A stretch of DNA of 24,294 nucleotides from assembly GCA_023255765.1 (NCBI GenBank), contig JAGDVT010000018.1, positions 1 to 24,294 of the forward strand. Reading direction: 5' to 3'. Positions 6,696 through 14,224 of the stretch are shown piece after piece. The position numbers and the translations under genes are program-made. Position 1 is the stretch's first letter; every line of letters starts with the position of its first letter. The notes below the pieces were generated by a model. The model was not told the DNA's origin. It searched no databases and worked only from the letters and a program-made list of their open reading frames with translations. Origin of the DNA: Candidatus Paceibacter sp. GTDB taxonomy: Bacteria > Patescibacteriota > Minisyncoccia > UBA6257 > HR35.

Positions 6696-9302
6696 ATGTT
6701 TTCTTTTAATAGATTTACCATAAAAGCCCAAGAAGCATTACAAAAGGCCCAGGATTTAGCTTTAAAATATCATCATTCAGAAATTAAGGGGCTTCATATT
6801 TTGCATTCTTTAATTACTCAGGAGGATACAATTGTAAATGATATTTTGCAGGAATTAGGAGTTGATAAAAATTATTTATTACAAATTACAGAAGAAGAGA
6901 TTAACAGGATACCTAAAATATTTTCTGTAACAAATGTTACTCAACTTTATTTAGCTCAAGAAACTTTTCAAATATTAGATCAAGCAGCGTTAATTGCAAG
7001 AAGATTTAATGATGAATTTATTTCTGTAGAACATATATTTTTAGCACTGACGGAAATAAGGTCAGTAGCAAGATATGTATTAGAAAGATTTGGTTTAACA
7101 ACAGAAAGAGTGAGCAAGGTGTTGTCTCAATTGAGGAAAGGTCAAAAAGTAACTGACGAATCTCCAGAAACTAAATATAAAGTAATTGAAAAATATAGCG
7201 TGAACTTAACAGAATTAGCTAGGCAAAAAAAATTGGATCCTATTATAGGAAGGGATAGAGAAATTAGAAGAATTATAGAAATTTTATCAAGGAGAACTAA
7301 AAATAATCCTATTTTAATAGGAGAACCTGGTGTAGGAAAAACAGCTATTGTAGAAGGCTTAGCTCAAAGGATAGTTGCAAACGAAGTTCCTGATTCAATT
7401 AAAGGAAAAGAAATTATATCATTAGATTTAGGTGCCCTAATAGCAGGTGCTAAATATAGAGGTGAGTTTGAAGATAGATTAAAAGCTATTTTAAGAGAAA
7501 TAAAATCTAATCCTGGAAAATTCATAGTTTTCGTTGATGAAGCTCACACATTAGTGGGCGCAGGGGCTGCAGAAGGTGCCATAGACGCTTCTAATCTTCT
7601 TAAACCATCTTTAGCAAAAGGAGAAATACAAGTTATAGGAGCTACTACTTTAAGAGATTATAAACTTTACTTTGAAAAAGATCCTGCTTTAGTAAGAAGA
7701 TTCCAACCTATATTAGTAGAAGAACCCTCTAGAGAGGATGCCATTGCTATTTTAAGAGGGTTAAAAGAAAGATATGAATTGCATCATGGAATTAGAATTT
7801 CAGATAACGCGATCGTTGCTGCTGTTGACCTTTCTATAAGATATATAACAGATAGATATTTACCAGATAAAGCAATAGATCTAATAGATGAAGCAGCTGC
7901 AAGTCTAAGATTAGAAGCAGAAAGCATGCCCCAAGAATTAGAAGAAATTAAAAAAGAAATCAGAAAATTAGAAATTGAAAAAGAAGCTATTTCTAAAGAA
8001 GAAAATTCTGCTAAGAAGTTGAAAGTAATAGAAACTAAATTAAAAAAACTTAAAGCTGAAGAAGAAAAATTAGAAAAAGAATGGAAGAAAGAAAAAGAAC
8101 TAAAGGAAAAATATAATCAACTTAAAAGGAAAATTGAAAATTTACAAAAAGAAATGGAAGAAAAAGAAAAAATTGGAGATTTATCTAGAGTTGCTGAAAT
8201 TTTGTATGGTGAAATACCAAAGATTCAAAATGAATTAAAAGAAATTGAAAAAATTATTAGTAAAAGCAAGTTGAGATATATAAAAGAAGAAGTAACAGAA
8301 GAAGTTGTAGCCGAAATTGTTTCAAGATGGACAGGAATTCCTGTTTCCAAAATTTTAGAAGACGAAGCCCAAAAATTATTAAAAGCTGAAGAAATTTTAA
8401 AACAAAGAGTAATAGGTCAAGATGAAGCTATAAGTGCAGTTGCAAATGCTTTAAGAAGAGCAAGAGCGGGCTTATCTGATCCTAAAAGACCTATAGCTTC
8501 ATTTATATTTTTAGGACCAACAGGGGTAGGAAAGACAGAAACTGCTCGAGCTTTAGCTGAATTTATGTTTAATGATGAAAAGGCAATGATAAGATTAGAT
8601 ATGTCTGAATATATGGAACCTCATTCTGTAGCTAAATTAATAGGCTCTCCTCCTGGATATGTTGGATATGAAGAGGGTGGGCAACTTACTGAAGCAGTAA
8701 AAAGAAGGCCGTATAGTTTAATATTGTTTGATGAAATTGAAAAAGCTCACCCTGAAGTATTCAATGTTTTACTACAAATTTTAGATGACGGGAGATTAAC
8801 AGATAGCAAAGGTTTTACAGTTAATTTCCGAAACACTATTATAATCTTAACATCTAATATAGGAAGCCATTACTTTAGAAAACTAGGATCTATTGGTTTT
8901 ACAAGATCTGAAGAAAAAGAATTTGAAGATTATAGAGAAAGAACTTTAAAGGCATTAAAAGAATTCTTTAAGCCAGAATTTCTAAATAGAATAGATGAAA
9001 TTATTGTTTTTAAACCTTTATCTAAAGATGATTTAAGAAAGATTGTTGATATACAGCTTAACAAAGTTAAAGAAAGGCTTCTAAATCGTGGGATTAACGT
9101 TATATTTGATGAAAACGTAAAAGAAATTTTGATTGAAAAGGGTTTTGATCCAGAATACGGTGCTAGACCTTTACAAAGAGTTATACAAAAATTAATATTA
9201 GATCCTTTAGCACAAAAAATAATCGCAAATCAGATTAAAAAAGGTCACAAGCTTGTTTTCAGCCTGGATTCAAATAAAGAAATTAAAATTACAGCAAAAT
9301 AA
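6696..9302 (+). CDS. clpB: ATP-dependent protein disaggregase ClpB
   Basis: ClpB is a hexameric AAA+ machine that pulls proteins out of aggregates together with DnaK. The 868-aa chain shows in order the Clp N-domain (1-150), first AAA+ module with Walker A GEPGVGKT (209-216) and Walker B in IVFVDEAHT, a long coiled-coil middle domain (about 400-540, rich in Glu/Lys, ending with GDLSRVAEILYGEIP), and the second AAA+ module with Walker A GPTGVGKT (607-614), DEIEKAHP, and the C-terminal sensor-2 region (GARPLQRVIQ). The full-length middle domain separates ClpB from ClpC/ClpA. It follows rplI but has its own promoter-like element, and its stop overlaps the secE start by 1 nt (TAATG). Confidence 0.97.
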   Translation: MFSFNRFTIKAQEALQKAQDLALKYHHSEIKGLHILHSLITQEDTIVNDILQELGVDKNYLLQITEEEINRIPKIFSVTNVTQLYLAQETFQILDQAALIARRFNDEFISVEHIFLALTEIRSVARYVLERFGLTTERVSKVLSQLRKGQKVTDESPETKYKVIEKYSVNLTELARQKKLDPIIGRDREIRRIIEILSRRTKNNPILIGEPGVGKTAIVEGLAQRIVANEVPDSIKGKEIISLDLGALIAGAKYRGEFEDRLKAILREIKSNPGKFIVFVDEAHTLVGAGAAEGAIDASNLLKPSLAKGEIQVIGATTLRDYKLYFEKDPALVRRFQPILVEEPSREDAIAILRGLKERYELHHGIRISDNAIVAAVDLSIRYITDRYLPDKAIDLIDEAAASLRLEAESMPQELEEIKKEIRKLEIEKEAISKEENSAKKLKVIETKLKKLKAEEEKLEKEWKKEKELKEKYNQLKRKIENLQKEMEEKEKIGDLSRVAEILYGEIPKIQNELKEIEKIISKSKLRYIKEEVTEEVVAEIVSRWTGIPVSKILEDEAQKLLKAEEILKQRVIGQDEAISAVANALRRARAGLSDPKRPIASFIFLGPTGVGKTETARALAEFMFNDEKAMIRLDMSEYMEPHSVAKLIGSPPGYVGYEEGGQLTEAVKRRPYSLILFDEIEKAHPEVFNVLLQILDDGRLTDSKGFTVNFRNTIIILTSNIGSHYFRKLGSIGFTRSEEKEFEDYRERTLKALKEFFKPEFLNRIDEIIVFKPLSKDDLRKIVDIQLNKVKERLLNRGINVIFDENVKEILIEKGFDPEYGARPLQRVIQKLILDPLAQKIIANQIKKGHKLVFSLDSNKEIKITAK

Positions 9303-9487
9303 TGTTTTACTATAAAATTAGGGATTACATAATAGAATCTGTAAATGAATTAAAAAAAGTAAATTGGATTTCTTTAAAGGAAACACAAAGATTAACTATA
9401 AATGTAATTTTATTTTCTATTTTATTTGCAATAATTTATGGTATTTTAGATTTTATTTTTTCTAGAATTATTTTATTTATAAGATAA
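9302..9487 (+). CDS. secE: Protein translocase subunit SecE
   Basis: SecE clamps SecY in the translocon. This 61-aa protein has the short bacterial form: an amphipathic helix with the conserved ELKKVNW core (residues 16-22) followed by one transmembrane helix at about 33-58. SecE normally sits before nusG and the L11/L1 genes, but here it is attached to clpB by a 1-nt overlap (TAATG). Its 3' end overlaps the convergent flippase gene by 15 nt. The ELKKV-W motif and topology make the call good despite the small size. Confidence 0.85.
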   Translation: MFYYKIRDYIIESVNELKKVNWISLKETQRLTINVILFSILFAIIYGILDFIFSRIILFIR

Positions 9488-10747
9488 AATTGGTTTTTCG
9501 AATATTATTTTTTCTACTATATAGTAAGAAATAGCAAAATTCAAAAACTGGGAAAGTAAAGTTGCAAAAATTGCTCCGTATGCTCCATAATAAGGAACTA
9601 AAAATATGTTTAATATTAAATTTAAAAATGCGGCAGTTAAAGTTAAATAAAAATTTAACCATTGTTTATTGAACACAAAGATTATATTATCTAATAACAT
9701 CAGTGGAAACAAAAATAAAATTGCCCATACCAAAATTTTTAAAATAGGTATTGAAAGCATATACTTTTCTCCTAAAAATATATTTATAAATAATGGTGCT
9801 AATATTAGTATTAAAGTTGATAATAAAAAGCTAACTATTATAAACATCAATAAAATTTTCCTATAAATTTTGTATAGTTTATCTTTATTATAAACCTGAT
9901 ATGAAAGATAGGGTAAGAGCGCAGCTACAGCTATTGAAGGTAATAAATTTAAATTAAGAATTATTTTAGTCGCGACTGAGTATATCCCCAATTCGTACAT
10001 TCCTCTATAATATCCTATAATTAAATGATCAGTAGTAAAAAATATAAAACCTAAAAATCCATATAACATCAATGGAGTTCCATTTTTTAAATAATACATA
10101 AGATTTTCTTTATTTATTTTTATCTTCAAAAATTTAATTAATTTATACTTGTAAGCAACTATTAATAAAAAAATCAAACCAAATAAAGCGCCTAATAAAT
10201 AAAATATTCCCAAATATTCTGTATATGGATTAGTTCTCAAAAATAAAACAACTAAAATAAAAATTATTAAACTTTCTAAAAAAAATCCTATACTTTCAAA
10301 TTCCATTCTTTGAATTGCTTTAAATAACGAGTTTAAGAAGTCTTTAAAAGAAAGTAATACTTGGGTTATTAATAAAATAAAGTATACTTTTTTAGCATCT
10401 TCATTATTTAACATAAAATAGCCTGTTATAGATAAAAGCGCGCAAAATAAAACAAGTATTATCTTAAAAGTGAAAGAATGTTCTACAATCTTTTCCTTTT
10501 TTTCTGATTGTTGAAAATCTCTTACTAATATACTTGATATACCCCAATCTGATATAATGAAAAATAATCCTAGGAAAGATAAAGCGTAATTAAAGGCCCC
10601 ATATCCTTCTGGTCCTAACAACCTTGCGCTTAAAATTATTATTATTATTTTAAAAATCTTATTTAAACCATAACCTAAATATAGCCATATTGCATTTTTA
10701 ATTACTACTTTTTTAGAAAATATTTGACCCCCCTCAAAATCAATCAT
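9473..10747 (-). CDS. Wzx-type polysaccharide/lipid-linked oligosaccharide flippase
   Basis: This 424-aa polytopic membrane protein of the MATE/MOP superfamily has about 12 hydrophobic helices. The N-terminal stretch (NAIWLYLGYGLNKIF, then LLGPEGYGAFNYALSFLGLF) is typical of polysaccharide-biosynthesis flippases. It probably moves undecaprenyl-linked glycans across the membrane for surface polysaccharide or glycoprotein assembly. It is the last gene of the znu-truB operon (4-nt ATGA overlap with truB) and converges on secE with a 15-nt coding overlap, leaving no room for a dedicated terminator. The specific substrate cannot be read from sequence. Confidence 0.88.
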   Translation of the reverse strand: MIDFEGGQIFSKKVVIKNAIWLYLGYGLNKIFKIIIIILSARLLGPEGYGAFNYALSFLGLFFIISDWGISSILVRDFQQSEKKEKIVEHSFTFKIILVLFCALLSITGYFMLNNEDAKKVYFILLITQVLLSFKDFLNSLFKAIQRMEFESIGFFLESLIIFILVVLFLRTNPYTEYLGIFYLLGALFGLIFLLIVAYKYKLIKFLKIKINKENLMYYLKNGTPLMLYGFLGFIFFTTDHLIIGYYRGMYELGIYSVATKIILNLNLLPSIAVAALLPYLSYQVYNKDKLYKIYRKILLMFIIVSFLLSTLILILAPLFINIFLGEKYMLSIPILKILVWAILFLFPLMLLDNIIFVFNKQWLNFYLTLTAAFLNLILNIFLVPYYGAYGAIFATLLSQFLNFAISYYIVEKIIFEKPILSYK

Positions 10748-11649
10748 TTTATATCAAAGTTTATTTGAATATCTATAGGTTTTTTAAATAATATATCTAT
10801 TTGCTCGACCTTAGCCAAAAATGGTCCCTTTTTTAAATATTCTATAAATTCTTGGAGGCTTTCTTCCCTGCCCTGGGCTAAAATTTCAACTGTTCCATCT
10901 TCTAAATTTTTAGCATAACCAAATATATTTAAATTTTTAGCGATTTTTTTTGCAAAATATCTATATCCAACTCCTTGGACTCTGCCATATATCTTAGCTT
11001 TAAATTCTAAAAAATCTTTTTCGAAATCTTGGAAACTTAAAGCCTCTTCTAATTTAAAATTATTTATTTCTGTTCTTATTAAGTTTTCTAAATAAGCACC
11101 ACATCCTAATTTTTCACCTAAATCGTTTGCGAAAGATCTTACATAAAATCCTGAACCTACTTTTAATTTTAAGATAATTTCATCATTTTCAAACTTTAAT
11201 AGTTCGATTTCGTAAACATATACTTCTCTTTCTTTTAATTTAATTGTTTTTCCCTTTCGTGCAATTTCATAAGCCGGAATTCCTTTTATTTTTATTGCAG
11301 AAAATATAGGAGGAGTTTGTTTTATTCTACCTCTAAATTCTTCTAATATTTTTTTCACTTCATCTAATTCTGGAATATTCTTATTTGTTTTAACTATTTC
11401 ACCTTCTTTATCATATGTATTTGAAACATATCCCAATTTAATTGTAGCTATATAAACTTTAATTGATTTGTTTAAAAAATTACTTAATTTTTTAGTATGA
11501 TCTCCTATCCCTATTATTAAAAGACCTTCAGCCATCGGATCTAGGGTACCTCCATGGCCTACTTTTTTATTCGTTCTTTTTTTAAAAAATTCAACTATTT
11601 GGTAAGATGTAACTCCTGCAGGTTTATTAAAGAGGACTATCCCTTCCAT
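10744..11649 (-). CDS. truB: tRNA pseudouridine-55 synthase fused to an acylphosphatase
   Basis: The 301-aa protein joins two enzymes. Residues 1 to about 208 are TruB, which makes pseudouridine 55 in the T-loop of tRNAs: FNKPAGVTSY, HGGTLDPMAEG with catalytic Asp37, the conserved PPIFSAIKIKGIPAYE block, GFYVRSFANDLGEKL, and the final LIRTEINNFKLEEA. Where TruB usually carries its C-terminal PUA-type domain, residues about 214-301 are a complete acylphosphatase: GRVQGVGYRYF with catalytic Arg230, and GYAKNLEDGTVEIL with catalytic Asn248. Both active sites look intact. No stop or frameshift lies between them, so this is a true fusion. It overlaps the phosphoesterase gene by 1 nt (TAATG) and the flippase gene by 4 nt (ATGA). 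The acylphosphatase part may hydrolyse acyl phosphates, or may act only as a small RNA- or protein-contact domain. Confidence 0.93.
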   Translation of the reverse strand: MEGIVLFNKPAGVTSYQIVEFFKKRTNKKVGHGGTLDPMAEGLLIIGIGDHTKKLSNFLNKSIKVYIATIKLGYVSNTYDKEGEIVKTNKNIPELDEVKKILEEFRGRIKQTPPIFSAIKIKGIPAYEIARKGKTIKLKEREVYVYEIELLKFENDEIILKLKVGSGFYVRSFANDLGEKLGCGAYLENLIRTEINNFKLEEALSFQDFEKDFLEFKAKIYGRVQGVGYRYFAKKIAKNLNIFGYAKNLEDGTVEILAQGREESLQEFIEYLKKGPFLAKVEQIDILFKKPIDIQINFDIK

Positions 11650-12608
11650 TATTTTATTAATTTTTTGATTTGTTCAATAATTTTCTTTGGCTTTAAAGGT
11701 GAATTAAATGCTGCAGCATTTTTATGGCCTCCTCCATTGAAAATTTTTGATATTCTGCTTACATCTATATAATCAGACCTTAGGTGGTATTCATAAATTT
11801 TTTGATTTTTATCAATAAAAATATATAAAATTACATCTCTTAAAAATCTAGCAAATTCATAAATCATACTTCTTTTTTCATTACTTAGCTTGCTATTAGC
11901 TAGATTAAAAATTGCTATTCTTCCTTTTAAAAATTTGGCATTTTTTAAAATTTTTATTATTTCTTTATAATCCTTAATTTCAAAACATAATAATGCTTTA
12001 TTAAATTCCCTTAAATTTATATTTTCATCAATAAGTTCGTATAATATCTTAAAGCTTAATTTAGATTTAGCATACTTCAAAAAAACAGTGTCAGAGAGTA
12101 TACCCAATATTATTGCTTTTTTGATTTGTAAACTTATATTAACTTTTAAAACTTTACATATATCGTATATTATTTCAGTGCAAGCTTCTTTTTTAGGATC
12201 AAAATATATTGTACAATCATAATTTTTGAAGCTTTCCTTATTTAAAGTTAGATGGTGGTCGATTATAAAAATTTTCCTAAATTTTAAATTCTTTTTTAAA
12301 CCTAGCCTTTCAAAATTTGAAGGTTCTAGGCCTATTATTAAATCATAAAAATTATCAGTTTTATTTTTAATATAATTTACGGCATCTAATATTTCCTTTA
12401 GTGTTTTTGTTTTTTCTATATTTTTATTATAGAGATGTATTTTTTTATTTTTATATTTTAATTTTATAACATGCCATAAGGCTATTTGACTCCCGAGTGT
12501 ATCCGGATCTGGATTAATATGAGATACTAACAAAATTTTTTTGCTTTCTCTAATTGTTTTATCCAATTCTTCAGTAAATTTTTTTATATTTTTATTTAGC
12601 GTGATCAT
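11649..12608 (-). CDS. DHH/DHHA1 family phosphoesterase (NrnA-like)
   Basis: DHH/DHHA1 proteins of the NrnA type cut very short oligonucleotides and pAp. I start at the ATG at 12608 (319 aa, 17-nt overlap with znuC); an upstream ATG at 12635 would add nine residues. Counted from 12608, motif I is HINPDPDTLGS (His30, Asp34, Asp36), motif III is IDHH (Asp117-His119), motif IV is GILSDT, and the substrate-binding DHHA1 signature is GGGHKNAAAF near the C-terminus. Oddly, the motif II position, usually Asp in 'LDT', reads GLEPSNFERLG with Glu95, so metal binding or specificity may differ. Placement next to truB resembles the common bacterial nrnA/rbfA/truB neighbourhood. Nanobacterial RNA recycling is the likely role. 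Confidence 0.85.
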   Translation of the reverse strand: MITLNKNIKKFTEELDKTIRESKKILLVSHINPDPDTLGSQIALWHVIKLKYKNKKIHLYNKNIEKTKTLKEILDAVNYIKNKTDNFYDLIIGLEPSNFERLGLKKNLKFRKIFIIDHHLTLNKESFKNYDCTIYFDPKKEACTEIIYDICKVLKVNISLQIKKAIILGILSDTVFLKYAKSKLSFKILYELIDENINLREFNKALLCFEIKDYKEIIKILKNAKFLKGRIAIFNLANSKLSNEKRSMIYEFARFLRDVILYIFIDKNQKIYEYHLRSDYIDVSRISKIFNGGGHKNAAAFNSPLKPKKIIEQIKKLIK

Positions 12609-13299
12609 GAATGTGATAAATAGCCTCTTCTCCATAAAGCGCTTTAATGGTCTTTTCTGTCAAAACTTTCTCTGTTAACCCGAAACATAAAAGGTCTTTA
12701 TTTAAACATATTACTTTTTTGGAAAAATTATAAACTATATTAATTTCATGCGATACAAAGATAACTGTTATTTTATGTTCTTCATTTAAATGTTTTATCA
12801 ACTCATAAAATTTTCTTTCTCCTTCTATATCTATTCCTGTAGTAGGTTCGTCTAACAAAATGAGGTTGGGCTTATCTAAAACTGCTTTAGCTATTAATAC
12901 TCTTTGAAGTTCTCCTCCAGATATTTCTCCTATTTTTTTATTAAGTAAATTTAAAATTCCTATTTCTTTTATTATATGATCTACCTCACTGCCATTTAAT
13001 TTCCTTGATGTTAAAGATAAAAATTCTCTTACAGTTAATGGTATTGACTTGTCGAAATCAAATTTTTGTGGTACATAGCTTATTTCATCTAAATAATTTC
13101 TTATATCTCCTTCTTTATACTTAACCTCTCCTTCATACGGAATTAAACCTAAAATTGCTTTTAATAATGTAGTTTTGCCTGCCCCATTTGGGCCTATTAT
13201 TGCCAAAGTATCACCTTCTTCTATTTCAAAGCTTATATTTTTTATAATTACCTTACCTTCTAGCTCTACTTTAAGATTTTTTACTTTTAGTATTTTCAT
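12592..13299 (-). CDS. znuC: Metal ABC transporter ATP-binding protein (ZnuC/MntB-like)
   Basis: This 235-aa ATPase would power zinc or manganese import. Visible parts are Walker A GPNGAGKT (36-43), Q-loop near YVPQKF, signature SGGEL (128-132), Walker B LILLDEP with Asp151-Glu152, and the switch His185 in FVSHE. The His-rich tail (YHIHDHAK) is typical of zinc/manganese transporter ATPases. It is joined to znuA by a 4-nt ATGA overlap. The permease gene that normally completes the set is absent: the next gene is a DHH phosphoesterase. The metal cannot be settled from this sequence. Confidence 0.88.
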   Translation of the reverse strand: MKILKVKNLKVELEGKVIIKNISFEIEEGDTLAIIGPNGAGKTTLLKAILGLIPYEGEVKYKEGDIRNYLDEISYVPQKFDFDKSIPLTVREFLSLTSRKLNGSEVDHIIKEIGILNLLNKKIGEISGGELQRVLIAKAVLDKPNLILLDEPTTGIDIEGERKFYELIKHLNEEHKITVIFVSHEINIVYNFSKKVICLNKDLLCFGLTEKVLTEKTIKALYGEEAIYHIHDHAK

Positions 13300-14177
13300 T
13301 GTAAGGCTTCATAAATTTTATCTAAATTCATTTTCATTATATCTAAGATATTTTCTTTATCAATATTTGCAACCTCTAATGGGTCTATTTCGACTAATTT
13401 AATATTATATAATTTAGAAAATTGTACAACTGATTCTGTTATAAAACCTTTTTCTGCAATTAATACTTTAACGTTTTCTTTTTTTATCTTTTTTACCAAC
13501 TCATAAAAATCTTTAGGTAATAAATCTTTACCTTCTTCTGTTTTCAAATATCCTACAATTTCTAAATTTAATTCTTTTGCTAAATAATCAACAGCAGGAT
13601 GGGTTACTATTACTTTTTTATATTTTAAGTTTTTAAATATTTCTTTTCTTTTTTCAATTTCATCAAATCCACTTAAAAGTTTTTGGTAATTTCTAAAATA
13701 ATAATCTGTATAGTCAGGATCTTTTTCAACCAAGGCAGTAAATATATTTTTTGATATTACCTTGAGATTTTTTAGAGAAAACCAATAGTGTGGATTAGTG
13801 AAGCTTTCTTTTTTAATGATTTCTACATCTTTATTTAATTCTTTTATTTCAATGTTTTTTTCTTTAGCAAATTTATCAACCCAATCATCTATTCCATATC
13901 CTATTTTAAATATAATTTTAGCGTCTTTTATTCTTTCTATTTCCCTGGGGCTTATATTGATTTCATGAACATTATCACCTTTAGCTAAATTAACTATATC
14001 TACCCTTAACCCACCTATTTCTTTTACCAATAAACTAATAGCACCTACAGTAGTTACAACTTTTATTTTATTTTTCTCTAAATTTGATTTTTGTATAGAA
14101 AGATAGTAATTAAAAGAGAGTGCTGCAATAATAATAAGTAAGCTCAAAAGTATCAAATTCAAAATTATTTTTTTCAT
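13296..14177 (-). CDS. znuA: Metal ABC transporter substrate-binding protein (ZnuA-like)
   Basis: This 293-aa cluster A-I binding protein captures a divalent metal outside the cell. An N-terminal hydrophobic helix (about 4-26) serves as anchor or signal. No lipobox cysteine is present, so it is probably membrane-tethered by the uncleaved helix, not by lipid. Predicted metal ligands are His71 (NVHEI), His130 (NPHYW), His193 (THPAVDYL) and Asp265 (VEIDPL), the three His plus acid pattern of the family. The usual long His-rich loop of zinc-specific ZnuA is missing, which leaves manganese possible. It heads an operon with znuC, the DHH gene, truB and the flippase. Confidence 0.88.
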   Translation of the reverse strand: MKKIILNLILLSLLIIIAALSFNYYLSIQKSNLEKNKIKVVTTVGAISLLVKEIGGLRVDIVNLAKGDNVHEINISPREIERIKDAKIIFKIGYGIDDWVDKFAKEKNIEIKELNKDVEIIKKESFTNPHYWFSLKNLKVISKNIFTALVEKDPDYTDYYFRNYQKLLSGFDEIEKRKEIFKNLKYKKVIVTHPAVDYLAKELNLEIVGYLKTEEGKDLLPKDFYELVKKIKKENVKVLIAEKGFITESVVQFSKLYNIKLVEIDPLEVANIDKENILDIMKMNLDKIYEALQ

Positions 14178-14183
14178 CTTATT

Positions 14184-14192
14184 ATTATACCA
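14184..14192 (-). promoter_or_regulatory. Extended -10 promoter of znuA, predicting a leaderless mRNA
   Basis: On the minus strand TGGTATAAT is a perfect extended -10. Counting seven bases past the hexamer puts the transcription start at 14177, exactly the A of the znuA ATG. No -35 match is seen. The site lies in the 47-nt gap downstream of groEL. Confidence 0.6.
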
Positions 14193-14224
14193 AATTTATG
14201 CTTTTAGCCTTTTTTATTTTCTAA

